From: Haliclystus octoradiatus
Taxonomy: Eukaryota; Cnidaria; Staurozoa; Stauromedusae; Haliclystidae
Assembly: GCA_916610825.1 (NCBI GenBank)
Contig: OU744452.1
Location: forward strand, 2,267,543 to 2,331,542
DNA: 64,000 nucleotides
Reading direction: 5' to 3'
Position 1 is the stretch's first letter, and every line of letters starts with the position of its first letter. The position numbers and the translations under genes are program-made. The notes under the pieces are model-generated. The model did not search any database and was not told where the DNA came from. It saw nothing but the letters and a program-made list of their open reading frames with translations. This document shows, one piece after another, positions 1-11,723 of the stretch.

Positions 1-213
1 AACTCGAGTTTAATATTTTGAACTATTTTTAATCTCCCAGGAATAATTTTCTACTTGATCATTGTCTCGAACATTACTTAGTTATATAGAACAAAGCAGA
101 AATCTTATTTTCTGCTGAGGAGCTTCCGTTGGCTATTTTGGGACTTTCCTATTTCTTGAAACTTTCTTCAAACAATTTTACTTAATTATCTCTATTTTCT
201 TTTTCATAAACAG

Positions 214-1546
214 GGATTTCATCAATAATCATGTTGTCCACTTTTCTGAAATGAATCCTGGGATTGCCATTTATGTTACACCCAGAAAAAATAGACATCC
301 TCGACTCGTTGCAAATTATAGTTAAGTAGCAAAACTAATAACTTATTATTTTGTTGTTGTTTTTGTTACCATGTTATAGCTGCTGAATAAATTGCTCCTC
401 AGTTATAATTAGTATTCAAGCTGTCGATTAACAAATGCTCATTTCTCGCTCTGACCTGTGCCTATTTTTGATAAGCATATAATATTTCAAATGCACAATC
501 CAAAGTCAACTAGATAAAACTACAGTAAAAAGTTCCCAGCTGCTTTCTCATTATAACTAACCGAATTTGCTCCTGATTTCTCTGCTTTATACTGACATTA
601 TCTATGGCATTGATTGCCATTGTGTTTGATTCATCAAAATGGAGCATCGTTATTCCATGACAACGAATCATTTGAGAATAAAAATCACCAAGAAAGACTT
701 TCAAGTTTTACGTTTGTCAAGAAATTTAATGTGAATAGGCAACTAAGAGGAACTTTTCGTACGTAGTACTAATCTTCACCAGTTCATTTGAATTTTAAAC
801 ATTTTATAAAAGAACAACCATCTGCACATAGCAACGTCACATTTTTGCATGATAAATTATTAGGTTAACTCGACATCTTATATCAATCTCAATATCTCTT
901 ATAAAATCCCCTCTTGTGATTTATTTTGTATAGTTTTCTTCGTCTTTGAGCACTGTAACAATCTCTTACACATAGTCCCTATTAGGTGATCTTCATTTAG
1001 AACATAGACCTAAAGCAATAGAATAATTATTTTTGAACATTCTAAAGTGACCACTATAGAAAGGGTGGCCTTTATATGCAGGGTTGATTCAATAGAATCA
1101 TTCCCTTTGAACGTTGCTGAAGTAACCTCTATAGACAGGTGCTCCTTACATACACGGTTGATGTACCCAGTAGTACATTATTGTCAGTTTTAACGTTACT
1201 GGAGTGATCACTATAGACAGGTGGCCTTTATATACAGGGCTGTTGTGGTACAATTGATCTGACATATAATCCATCACCGATCATTCTATGGAAGTCTAAA
1301 CTTAAATGTGAAATCGTAACAATAACTATATATTTTGTTACAGTGAATGGTCAGAATAAAAATATATGTGTAAAGAATATGACCCCTGAAGAAATTGACG
1401 AATGGGTCATTCGACTAAAAAGTGAAAGTGGCTTGCCATGGCGAGAGGAACGCCTGAGAAAAAGTTGGTTTACAGATAAACCATCTATCCAAGGCACATG
1501 GCATCCGTTTTTAAATAAACCTCCAATTGATTTACGTATTATGTAA
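214..1546 (+). CDS. mrpl43: Mitochondrial ribosomal protein L43, 3' part (two exons)
   Basis: Two exons are seen: 214-320 (acceptor cag at 211-213, donor gt at 321) and 1344-1546 (acceptor cag at 1341-1343, stop taa). They join in phase 1. The first encodes ...EMNPGIAIYVTPRKNRHP; the second ends in ...DKPSIQGTWHPFLNKP. From memory of the family, MRPL43 carries NPGVVIYV near its middle and a PSIQGQWHPFTNKP-like C-terminal motif, and both match in the right order. The protein is a component of the large mitoribosomal subunit with a thioredoxin-like fold. The N-terminal exon(s) lie left of the window, so the gene is partial. The intron (321-1343) holds three degenerate repeats at 1035-1250. I see no alternative family that fits both motifs. 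Confidence 0.88.
1035..1250 (+). repeat. Three degenerate ~80-bp repeats around GTGACCACTATAGACAGG
   Basis: Similar blocks start near 1035, 1110 and 1190. Each contains a version of GTGACCACTATAGACAGG followed by TGGCCTTTATATACAGGG. Related words recur at about 7235 (- strand), 8068 (+) and 35738 (+), so this is a dispersed family found both inside and outside transposons. It lies in the mrpl43 intron. No coding or RNA role is visible. Confidence 0.55.
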
Positions 1547-2052
1547 AAGAGAACACTTGTTAAATTGTGATTAAATGTTAATATGATACTAATCATCTAG
1601 CTGAAACTGTTTAATTGTATGTGGATAAATCCTTCTTCATCAAAACTTTTCTTTAGAACGCAGTGAGTATCATTCAACATTGATATGAACATGGGGAGTG
1701 TACATGTGTGTGTGTTACTGTAACCAGATATGACAGACAGTTGTAGAGCTAGGATGTTCCCCTTTACAAGGGTATACTTTTCTGGTTCATGGAATTAATT
1801 AACATGATGTGATCAAATAGAGAAAAAAAACATCTGATGATCTCATTCTCATCTGATTAAAACTTTAGTAACAATAATTAAATAATGTGTTTATATATTG
1901 ACTACTAAGTATAAATAATAATTATTTGAATCAACATGTTTGTGTATGTATTTTTTTAAAGTATCATTTACGAAGCATTCCAAGTTAAACAATTAAAAAA
2001 ACTATGCTATACTGTTATTTTTAGATAATGCCAAAGTTGACGACAACAGAAT
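1547..2052. other. Intergenic, no gene seen
   Basis: AT-rich sequence downstream of mrpl43. It presumably holds the mrpl43 3' UTR, but no clear AATAAA signal was found close to the stop. It ends with AGAAT (2048-2052), the left target-site copy of the LTR element. Confidence 0.5.
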
Positions 2053-2201
2053 TGTGTGATAATCAATATATAGTCTAGCCTCTTTGTTATGTAGTCTCAT
2101 TTCTATTTCATATATATAAGTGTAGTGATTCTAATATGTTCATTCTGTTGATAACTCCACTGTGTGATTATCTTGAGTCATCGTCTAACGATTATCCTAC
2201 A
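2053..2201 (+). repeat. 5' LTR of the outer Gypsy element
   Basis: 149 bp, TGTGTGAT...ATCCTACA. It matches 13025-13173 with only a few differences. It is preceded by target copy AGAAT. Confidence 0.93.
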
Positions 2202-2219
2202 TGGCGCGGCGAGTATAAA
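2202..2219 (+). promoter_or_regulatory. Probable primer binding site of the outer LTR element
   Basis: TGGCGCGGCGAGTATAAAC follows the 5' LTR directly and begins with the TGG expected for pairing with a tRNA CCA end. The compact element at 40920-44544 has a very similar sequence (TTGGCGCTGCGAG) beside its own 5' LTR, so both families probably use the same primer tRNA. I could not name that tRNA. Confidence 0.6.
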
Positions 2220-2269
2220 CTTTATTCGTTCATGACAAACATCATTATTATTATTTTGAAATTTTTATC

Positions 2270-3183
2270 ATGACTACTCCACCGTCGAGTATTGCCGATT
2301 CTACTGGCTTGTCCGATTCTACACAATCCCGTAATGAATCACAACATCAAACAACTGATAAGTTACCGTCTAGCATCATCTATTAGAGCACCGTATCTGG
2401 ACATTGCTATAGATCGCGGTGAGAATTTTGAGATATGGAGTGATCGTTGGTCAGCATACTATGAAATTTCTGAAAGATCAGCCGTTGTCGACGCAATTGG
2501 CTGCATTGAAGTTATGCATTTCAACCGACACTTTTAAAGTTGTTAGAAATTTGTCAACCGCTGATGCTTCCACCCCTGCTAACATTATTTCAGCACTTCG
2601 TCGTCATCTTCGTGGCCAGCTGAATGTGGCGATAGAAAGAAAAACTTTTAATCAACGAGAACAACAAATCGGTGAGTCAATTGTCGATTGGCTAACTGAT
2701 CTGCGAGAGTTGTTAAAAACTCGCCACTATTGCACTCACTGTCAAGAGTGCAAAACTTAAGACTGTGTCCTAAGAGAGAGAATTGTGAGCGGTATTTACG
2801 ATGGAGATATGACTCAAAATTATGCTTTCCATTGAAAAATTAACTTTAGAAAAAGTCATTGCTCAGTGCCGCTCCGAGGAAGCGTCACGTTTGCACCGTA
2901 GTGATATTAAAGGTGATATTGAACCTTCAGTACATGAGGTTCAAAAACAAACAAGTTAGAAAAATTTTACAGCATCTCATTCCAAGGACAATACAAATGA
3001 TAATGAAAAATGTTCTTACTGTGGTCGAAAACAACACGACCGTGATGATTGTCCTGCTACAAATCGCTTTTGTGGACAATGTGGCAAACAAGGGCAGTTT
3101 TCGAATGTGTGCCGTTCTAAAAGTAAGACATCCAAGTCTACAACTCGCCCTCAAGGTCAAGTTGGATTCATATCAGCAACAAT
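2270..3183 (+). pseudogene. gag of the outer LTR element, frameshifted
   Basis: A start at 2270 (ATGACTACTCCACCG) runs out after about 38 codons. Homologous capsid-like sequence continues in other frames: a WSDRWSAYYEIS stretch near 2449, then a helical segment to 2757. Two zinc knuckles of the CX2CX9-10C type follow at about 3013-3118 (CSYCGRK...C and CGQCGKQ...C). Gag packages the element RNA in a cytoplasmic particle. At least two frameshifts make it non-functional. Confidence 0.8.
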
Positions 3184-3189
3184 AGGACG

Positions 3190-5554
3190 TAGAGCCCATC
3201 TATCTCAGTCAAAATCGGTGGCCACGTAGCCAAACATGGTTCAGTCAACGTAACACCCGACACAGGTGCAGAAATTACTGCCGCCGGTCCTGCAATTTTG
3301 AAACAATGATGTATTGATAAAAATAATTTATTACCAGCTGACATTTCATCAAAAGCTTCCGATGGTCACAGTATAAAAGCCATAGGCCGTTTTCCGGCTG
3401 AATTTACCCTCGGGGGTACAACTGTGATTGATGACGTTTATGTCTTCGAAGGTGTTCCTGGTGTGTTTTTATCTTGGTACACTAGCCGTTCATTAGGCAT
3501 AATACCATCTCATTACCCAACACCATTACCGGCAACCTCTAATTCTATGGACAAGTCATCATTTGACCCCTTATTGAATACAATTGACAACAACAATTCA
3601 AATAACATTAACGTAGAAAAAATTTTCAATGACTTCCCGGATGTATTTGACGGAAAAGTCAAAGCTATGCCTGGTGAACAATTTACTATTCGTCTATCTG
3701 ATGACGCTACAACATTTTGTGTTACGACTCCAAGGCGTCTACCGTTTGCATATAAAGATAAATAAAAAACTGTATTAGATCAATTACAAACAGAGGGAAT
3801 TATAGCCCCTGTAACAGAGCCAACTGATTGGTGCGCACCTATAGTTGTCGCCCCTAAGAAAAACTCTGACGATCTACGTCTTTGCGTCGATTTATCAAAA
3901 TTAAATCGTTTTGTTAAACGTGAGCGTTATACATCACCAACGCCAGCTGAGTCTATTGCTGACATTTCATCATCACATGCAAAAGTATTTACGACATTTG
4001 ATGCATATAAAGCCTATCATCAATGCCCTCTTGACCCCGTTAGTCAGGATCTAACAACATTTATAACGCCATTCGGCTGCTTTAAAATATTTGCGGGCCC
4101 CGTTTGGCATATCTAGCATAAGTGAACATTATAATCGCCGTACGGACGAGGCTTTCTCTGGTCTCACTGGTTTCCGAAAAGTCGTCGATGACGTAATTAT
4201 TTATGACGATTCACCAGAGACACACACACAACATGTACGCCAGTTTTAACAACGCTGTCGTGAGCGTGGTATTTCACTGAACAAAAGCAAATTTCAATAC
4301 GCAAAATCATCCGTGCGATTTGCCGGATTTGAACTTCCTTCTGATGGTTATACTATAGACAATAACATTATATCGGCTATAAAAGAATTCCCTCGCCCTG
4401 AAAATATAATTGAACTTAGATCTTTCTTAGGGCTAGTTAACCAATTATCTGGATTTACAGACACTATATCCGCCGCTGAGGAACCTCTCCGTCCCTTGTT
4501 ACAAACACGGAATACATTTTATTGGACTGATGTTCATACTAACGCTTTTATTGAGTTAAAAAGCATTAATATCTGCCCCTGTACTGGCATATTACGACCC
4601 ATCGAGACCTACAATGTTATCTACAGACGCAAGCCGCTTAAAAGGTCTAGGTTTTATATTACAGCAACAACAATTAGATGGTACTTGGCGTCTGGTTCAA
4701 GCGGGTTCGCGATTTCTAACGGATACAGAATCGCGCTACGCAATGATAGAGTTAGAGCTACTCGCTGTTGTATGGGCTACTACTAAATGCCATACATTCT
4801 TAATGGGCTTACCCACATTTGACGTTCAAGTGGATTATAAGCCACTTGTGCCTATTTTGAACAATTTCAGGTTAGATGAAATTACCAACCCTCGGTTACA
4901 GAGATTACGGATGAAGTTGCTGCAGTACAATTTTAAAGTAACTTGGGTGCCTGGAAAAGATCATCACTCAGCAGATGCTCTTTCAAGGGCACCTGTGTCT
5001 ACACCAAATGAGAACGATATATCAGGTGCACAAGAAACTACAGCATTTATCAACTCCGTATTAGCAATATCTCATGCCGACTCTCCACTAGACCTCCGTG
5101 TAAGTGATGTCCTTCACAATGGTAACCATGACAGTGAGTATCAAGCACTACGTCAATTAATACGAGATGGATTTCCTTATGCTGCCCATCACTTCCTCGT
5201 TATTATTGATGCCTACTCTGGTTGGCCATTTATATTCAACCTTGGTAAGAATGCTCCTACAGGTACCGTTATAAACTCGCTAAGAGCTGTATTTTGTCAG
5301 AGCTCAGTACCCAATACCTTTTGCTGTGATAATGGCCCACAATTTATAGCCAAAACATTTAATGACTTTTAACTCAGTGGGGCATCACCAAAAGTACATC
5401 ATCGCCATATGATCTACAGTCGATTGGCCGAGCCGATGCTGGGATTAAATTAATGAAAAAACTTATTAGCCGTTGTTGGGATTCTTCTCGATCATGTTTA
5501 AATGTTGACGAATGGACCAAAGCATTGTTACAATATAGGAATACGCCTGGTTCC
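3190..5554 (+). pseudogene. pol of the outer LTR element (protease, RT, RNase H, integrase core), broken
   Basis: The protease shows a DTGAE active-site motif near 3260. RT sequence follows from about 3766, with the LRLCVDLSKLN region, a TFDAYKAYHQ palm motif and a VDDVIIYD catalytic box near 4189. The ...FLGLVNQ thumb and an RNase H region (STDASRLKGLGF, LLAVVWAT, HHSADALSRAP) run to about 5000. The integrase core follows, with LVIIDAYSGWPF near 5200 and FCCDNGPQF near 5325. In-frame stops (for example at 3763 and 4113), a stop ending the core at 5370, and a missing stretch before the core show that it is dead. The reading breaks at 5554, where an antisense element begins. Confidence 0.85.
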
Positions 5555-5692
5555 TGTAGTGTCCTCAACTATATGATTTACATAACTCAGAGAACACACT
5601 ATCAATAGTTCAGCCACACCTCGACTGAAGTAACTTTATGTTAACCCTCAAACAATATACATAAAACACGTGACTAATCACGTGGCACTACA
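5555..5692 (-). repeat. 3' LTR of the inner Gypsy element
   Basis: On the - strand the 138-bp sequence begins TGTAGTGCCACG and ends GGACACTACA. It is preceded by a purine tract AGAAAGGAGGA (near 5695-5706), a polypurine tract in the right place. It abuts outer-element integrase sequence at 5554. No second copy is present, in line with 5' truncation. Confidence 0.75.
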
Positions 5693-5813
5693 TTCCTCCT
5701 TTCTTACATACAATAAACCTTATAATGATTAACTGTGAATAAATGTTAAACTCTATATTAAATTGTTGATTAAACGGTATTAGAACTATTAAAACTAGCT
5801 ACATAATAACACA

Positions 5814-6402
5814 CTAATTACTATTACTAAAGCCAAGATAATCCGGCGGTTTAACATTACGATTAGATCTCTGTCTAATGATCTGATCACTATGTCTAAT
5901 ATGGATTTTATCATCAGTATCTCTGATTAAAAAATTTCTAGTTCCTAGCAACTTTTCTATTGTTCCAGATGACCACTTTGGCTTATCTTTCCGATAGTCT
6001 CTAAATTTCAACGACTCTCCTTTCTCAATGCCCTGTTCAGTTGTAGCTATATCACCCATACTCATTCTTGATTTAACCTCCGATAAACAATCCAAACGTG
6101 TTCTAACCGGTCTTTGTAAGAATAACTCTGCTGGTGTAACTTTAGTAGTAGCATGTGGTGTAGATCGATAGCTTAGTAAGAAATCATTCACTGCACCCTG
6201 CATGTCTCTATGCTTCTGACCTTTAGAATTCTCCGAACACCATTCTTAACAGTTTGTACGGCACGCTCAGCCTCTCCATTTGATGACGGATGATACGGAG
6301 CGATCGGCTTCCGACGGACACCAATAGTTTTTAGAAACTGCTCAAATTCCTCTGACACAAATTGCGGTCCATTGTCGGAAACAATAACCTTTGGATAACC
6401 AT
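5814..6402 (-). pseudogene. Integrase core end and C-terminal domain of the inner Gypsy element
   Basis: From 6402 down: the SDNGPQFVSEEFEQF active-site motif, then YHPSSNGEAERAVQT with the catalytic Glu. A frameshift near 6195-6215 follows, then the FLLSYRSTPHATT region and a C-terminal chromatin- or DNA-binding tail ending NSN at 5814. This is the typical end of a Gypsy pol. The frameshift and the insertion upstream at 6403 make it non-functional. Confidence 0.85.
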
Positions 6403-6405
6403 AAC

Positions 6406-8934
6406 TAGTACAGTCATTATAAAAAATGACCTCACACAAATTGCAACAGAAGCATTTTTCATCAATTCTAGGGTCAAATTTTATGCTTAACAACATATCC
6501 AAAATGTTCCGAAATCGGAGTAGGCAAAATGCCTTAAATTTGCAATTTGATTTATGGCATTCCCAGTAGAAACATGAAAGTGAGGCTGTCCTTTTTAAGT
6601 GTAATCATGTGATTTAATTTGAGAGGAAAATATCAGGAATAGTAGCCTTGCATCATTTAGCACATATAATGTGCTTAAAATTTCATTACTGTCACCATGT
6701 ATCAAATTACCAAAACGAGGCTATATATGAAGATTAAACAAATCGACATAGAAAAACTAGAAAAACATATACACAGTAAGTGAAAAATGTTATTCATTAT
6801 ATTTTAACATTCCACTAGCAGTATAGATCATGTAAATACTTTATTTATCTTATTTAGAAAATTTAATTAGGTAATATACATTGTTCACAATGAAAAATTT
6901 TAGGCAAATGCATGGGGATATCATAGTCGCAATTATTTTTGAAAGAAATTGACCATTACGATTTGATGATAGGCCTGAAGAAAAACAGCAGAAAATGATA
7001 TCCAATAGAAATGTTAAATTAAATTAGACTAAGGAACTAATACCTTTTACTTCTTGACAGGACAGGAAATCAATTAACTTTGTATATAGACTACAGTTAT
7101 CCAGTCGTTTATGTTACTAATTTAGCCACTTGGAATGAAAATTGAACATGGAACTTCACATGAAGGTTATGCCCAAAATGTTGACTATATCCTATACACA
7201 TATACAATCAAACCTGCCATATAACAGCCATCTCTATACAGCGACCACCTGTCTAAAGTGGTCACTCTTGCAATGTCTTGAAATAGTATTTTCTATTAAA
7301 TCAAAGATTGATGAGCTTGGCTGTAGTTTTGGTGATTTCCTCTTTTTCAGTCCTTGGATTCTCTGAGCAGACAAAGGAAGCTCGTATGGAGAAAATGGTC
7401 CATAGTCAATGAACTCGTATGAATAGTCCATGAACAGTTCATGAACATTGTTATTGAATGCTCCCGAGTTTTCATTTATTATAAATTATACAATTTATAA
7501 ATTAATTCAGCAGTTCATGAACTGCTTATAAATTGTTCATGAAACTTTGCCATTTAACATTTATGAACTATTTTTCCACAGAAGATTTTTATACAACAGA
7601 TTTGATACATCCCCTGCAAAATGTTCAGGAGTTCAAAAGCTTAGAACAGTTCATGAACTATTCAAAAACAGCTCATGAACCTTCACGGGCAGTTCATAAA
7701 CAATCCATGAAAACTTTGGACCATTTAACGTTCATTAACTGTTCATGGACTGTTCATTAACTCCTGAACTGTTTTTCGCAGGGATATTATGAAGAGCTGC
7801 CAAACACATATTGTGAACCCTACAGTTTTACTCACTTGTATTCGAAGTTTCGAAAATATGTTAACCATTATTGATTAAAATGAATGGAGAGCTAATGGTC
7901 GGGGAAATTTGCAAATTTCAAAAGTGGCACAAATTATTTGCTTTATACAAGTTTCCTTTATCTGCTCAGACGAACCAAGAACTAGAAAAAGAGTAACTCA
8001 CTAAAACTGCAGCCAAGCTCATCAATCTTCGATTCAATAGAAAATACTATTTCAGAACATTGCAAGAGTGACCACTTCAGACAGGTGGTCGCTGTATTGG
8101 GACGGCTGTTATAACAGGTCTGATTGTATATATGTGTATAGTATATAGTTAACATTTTGGGCATAACCTTTAGATGAAGTTCCTGTGTTAAATTTTCATT
8201 CCATGGTTAAATTAGTAACATAAACGAGTGGGTAACTGTAGTCTATATACGAAGTTGCATTGATTTCCTGTCGATGATTAATGAAGGTATTAGTTCTTTA
8301 GTTTAATTTAATTTGACGTTTCTATTGCATATCTTATTCTGCTGTTTTTCTGCAGGCCTATCATCAAATCGTAATAGTCAATTTCTGTCAAAATAATGGC
8401 GACCATGAACATTCCTAGGCATTTGCCTGAAATTGTTCGTTGTGAACAATGTATATTACCTGGTTGTATTTTCTAAATAAGATAAATTAAGTATTTACAT
8501 GATCTATACTGCTAGTGGAATGTTAAAATATAATGAATAATATTTTTCATTTACTGTGTATATGTTTTTCTAATTTTTCTATGTCGATTTGTTTAATCTT
8601 CATAAATAGCCTCGTTTTGATAATTTGATACATAGTGACAGTAAAGAAATTTTAAGCACATTTTATGAGCTAAATGATGCAGGGCTATAATGTCTGATGG
8701 TATTCCTTCAAATTAAATCACATGATTGCACTGAAACTGGACAGCCTTGCTTTCATGTTTCTACTGGAATTGCCATAAATCAAATTGCGAAATTAAGGCA
8801 TTTTGCCTACTCCGATTTCGGAACATTTTGGATATGTTGTTAAGCATAAAATTTGACCCTAGAATTGTTAAAAAATGCTTCTGTTGCAATTTGTGTGAGG
8901 TTAAGGCTTATATTGGCTTAAAATGACTGTACTA
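6406..8934. mobile_element. TAGTACAG-ended DNA transposon with ~1-kb inverted arms
   Basis: Ends are TAGTACAGTCATT (6406) and its complement AATGACTGTACTA (ending 8934), flanked by the 3-bp duplication AAC (6403-6405 and 8935-8937). Removing the element plus one AAC leaves one continuous integrase reading frame across the site, which confirms the boundaries. Arms of roughly 1 kb (about 6406-7420 and 7980-8934) are imperfect inverted copies around a loop rich in TTCATGAAC words. No transposase is seen, so it is non-autonomous. Its terminal 100 bp are related to those of the elements at 14055-25019 (shared ACAAATTGCAACA and TTTTATGCT.AACAACATATC words). Confidence 0.87.
7430..7780. repeat. Cluster of TTCATGAAC palindromic words
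   Basis: About a dozen copies of GTTCATGAAC or close variants in 350 bp form the loop of the inverted-arm transposon. The same palindrome is clustered in intron 10 of the fusion gene (48280-49460), so the cluster is a mobile or expanding short repeat. Confidence 0.6.
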
Positions 8935-9871
8935 AACGTGTAAACCATCGTTTTAAGATGTTTATAGTTGTTGTTGAACCAGTATCGTTCATATTTGTTA
9001 TAGCTACCTCAAGCCATTTTGAATGCACATCTACTAAAATTAATAAGGCCTTTCCCTCGAACTTCGGTGAATAATCCACGTGAATTCTGTCCCAAGGGGC
9101 TTCTGGCCATGACCATGGTAACACTGGTTGATGTATAGGGTGATGTCTTGCTTCTTGACATATATTACAGTTACTGACCAAGTCCTCTAAATCAGAATCG
9201 ATACTAGGCCACCAGCAATGTATTTTAGCCGGTAATCTCATATGGACAGAGCCAGGATGGTTATCGTGTAATTCTGTCATAACTTGTTCACGTAAATTAG
9301 ATGGTATTATAACACGACGTCCCCAAAGCAAAATATCATTGTGTAAAGCAATCTCAAAGCGCTTCTTGTAATAACGTAATAATAATTTGTCGCTACATTT
9401 ACTTGGCCAATCATTTTTTACAAAATTAAATACACTTTTTAATATTAAATCCTGATTAGTTCCAGTTGCCACATCAGATCCATTGACAGGTAAGTTCTCG
9501 ATCTGTTGAACATAGAATTCAGCAGATTCATCATTATCAACAACATAATTATTAATAGAATTAAACGCTGGTAATCTACTAAGAGCATCCGCATTACCAT
9601 TATCGTGGCCTGCTTTGTATTCAATAATATATCGGAACGGAGACAGTTTAATCGCCGACCGTTGTAATCGGGCTGTAGCTAATGCAGGTAAATCAGTTTT
9701 CGGCCCTAGTAGGCGGACCAAGGGTTGATGATCAGTTAATATAATGATCTCACGACCAAACAAGTAATTCGTAAACTTTTCAACTCCAAATATAATAGAG
9801 AGAGCTTCCCGATCAATTTGCGCATAATTACGCTCAGACTTTGATAAACTTCTATGAGCATAGGCTACAGG
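8935..9871 (-). pseudogene. RNase H to integrase core of the inner Gypsy element
   Basis: From the right: the RNase H end (YAHRSLSKSERNYAQIDREA, LTDHQPLVRLLG, DNGNADALSRLP), then the integrase zinc-finger region (HDNHPGSVHM...CWWPSIDSDLEDLVSNCNICQ), then the first half of the catalytic core (WDRIHVDYSPKFEGKALLILVD). It is open over about 310 codons, which suggests a fairly recent copy. It is cut at the left by the TAGTACAG element and at the right by the 9880-10679 element. Confidence 0.9.
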
Positions 9872-9879
9872 TGATTCAG

Positions 9880-10679
9880 AAGCCTGCGTCCAGACTAAAC
9901 CGTTTCTGAAGGAAAGTATAAAGTCTGTGTGGCCGACCGAACAAAGCTGTTTTGCTGACACTGTACTACACTGATATCGCCTTATAAAATTTTAATTTCC
10001 TGTCTCAGTTGTGTGAGTGAAAATCATGTTTACATGTTAAACATTAAAAAACACTCAAGCTTGGGAATAAATCATTGAAAAAAGTTTATGACACTCATTC
10101 GAGAGAAAAATTGAGTAGCAATTTGTGTTGTTTGTATAGTAGATTGTCTAACCGAAGGAAGAATTGATCATTTGTGTCCCGATGTTATAAAATACCAATG
10201 TTATAACTCCTATATTTGTAAATTTTTTGTTGACTTTCTAAAGTGACATTCCAACTCGCTCACCAAATCTTCGAAGTGCTCCGTACGTTCGAAAAGGATT
10301 TATACAGAATTTATGTGAAAATAAAACATTAGCTGTCAATAGTTTCTTTCAATTTTTCTTCCCTGAACTATAACTGTTACTGGATTTAACTCACACAAAT
10401 TTAACTCACTCAAAAATACGTTGTATATTTTCATCAAATGAGATTGCCTTCAAAATCCGAATGTCTTCCTAAATGTGGCCCAATTTTTGTTGATCACATG
10501 ACTGATACCCACAATCTGATTGGCTTGCATTGAATTAAAATCACGTGAGCAAAGCTAACCAATAGGATTGAGTCACTGCTTTTGCAAGTCTAGTGCAGTG
10601 TCAGCAAAACGGCTTTGTTTTGTCGGCTACGCAGACTTTACACTTTCCTTCAGAAACGTTTTAGTCTGGACGCAGGCTA
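9880..10679. mobile_element. Non-autonomous transposon with ~88-bp TIRs and 9-bp target duplication
   Basis: Left end AAGCCTGCGTCCAGACTAAA (9880) and right end ...TTTAGTCTGGACGCAGGCTA (10679) are inverted repeats, matching imperfectly for about 88 bp. They are flanked by GTGATTCAG at 9871-9879 and 10680-10688. Removing the insert and one duplicate leaves the RNase H frame continuous. A 9-bp duplication with long TIRs points to a Mutator-like (possibly Merlin-like) element. The TAGCC end recalls the element at 59881-60651. No transposase is present. Confidence 0.83.
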
Positions 10680-11070
10680 GTGATTCAGAGCCATCATCAT
10701 TTCTGTGTGCTAGCACACAGCCAACATCTACAGGTGATGCATCGCACTGTAGAATTAACGTTTTATCATTGCTATAATGTGCAAGAATAGGAGCATTAGT
10801 AAGCAAATACTTGATCTTATCAAATGATGCCTGACAAACATCTGTCCACTGCCACACGGCATCGTTACATGTCAAAGCATTTAATGGTGCTGCAATTGTT
10901 GATAAATCTGGACAAAATCTACCGTAATAGTTTACTATACCGAGAAAAGATCGTAACTCACCAGTTGTTTGTGGTACTTTCGCTTGACTAATTGATTCTA
11001 CTTTAGCAGGGTCTGTATGTATTCCATCCCCACTAACAACATAACCGAGTTGTAAACACTTTTGCACCAT
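10680..11070 (-). pseudogene. RT thumb and start of RNase H of the inner Gypsy element
   Basis: The - strand reads a typical RT connection (LGYVVSGDGIHTDPAKVESI, LRSFLGIVNYYGRFCPDLS) followed by the first RNase H Asp motif (LQCDASPVDVGCVLAHR). The frame is ended artificially by the 9880-10679 insertion. Upstream RT palm, protease and gag are missing. Confidence 0.88.
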
Positions 11071-11090
11071 TCAACTTTGAAAACAAATAA

Positions 11091-11723
11091 TCAATCGGTA
11101 ACCAGTCATGACGTCCGTTCGCAAGAATGACATCGTTTCTAGAATGACTAAAGCCGTTATCTCAAATCGGTCATCGTTTCTAAAATGACTAAAGCCGTTA
11201 TCTCAAATCGGTCATCGTTTCTAAAATGACTGAAGCCGTTATCTCAAAAAATTCTTCGTACAAAAGCGTCTGTAAAATGACCCCAAAGCGACCTCAAAGC
11301 CGTTATCTCAAATCGGCCACTGCTTCTAGAATGACTAAAGCCGCTATCTCAAATCGGTCATTGATTCTAAAATGACTAAAACCGTTATCTCGAATCGGCC
11401 ATTGATCTAGAATATGCTAAAGCCGGTATCTCAAAGCCATTCAAATTTGTAAAATCTTTCAATTACCGTTTCAAAGTCGGAATCTCTCTATCTAGATTAT
11501 TTATTCTCGTTTCATTCTCGTTCCATTCTCGGTAAGATCACTTCCGTTAAATGTTCGCCAACCAATCAAAATAATCTTGTGAAAAATCGAACCAATCAAA
11601 AGCTCTCCTTCAAAGCGAGGCTTTTCTAGATAGAGCAGCATCTTTGTATAGAATCGGCCAGATTATCGGGCCGATTTGAAATAACGGCATTTGAGATAAC
11701 GGCTTTGAGATAACGGCTGGCTC
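11091..11723. repeat. 41-bp tandem repeat element around AAAGCCGTTATCTCAAATCGG
   Basis: About seven degenerate copies of a 41-bp unit (CCGTTATCTCAAATCGG..., ...TTTCTAAAATGACT) occupy 11120-11450. At the right end (11673-11720) the same words occur in reverse orientation (GCCGATTTGAAATAACGG, TGAGATAACGGCTTTGAGA), so the block has inverted ends like a small transposon. It stands where the 5' half and 5' LTR of the inner Gypsy element should be, and abuts the outer element's integrase at 11724. Confidence 0.6.

Larger units (their letters stand above)
5555..11090 (-). mobile_element. Second Gypsy-type LTR retrotransposon, antisense, 5'-truncated, nested in the first
   Basis: Read on the - strand, RT tail, RNase H, integrase zinc finger, integrase core and integrase C-terminus follow each other from 11070 to 5814, then a purine tract and one LTR (5692-5555). 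Gag, protease and most of RT, plus the other LTR, are absent; a 41-bp tandem repeat element (11091-11723) occupies that side. The element is broken in RNase H by an insertion (9880-10679) and in the integrase core by another (6406-8934). It splits the integrase of the outer element, whose C-terminal part resumes at 11724. Confidence 0.88.
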
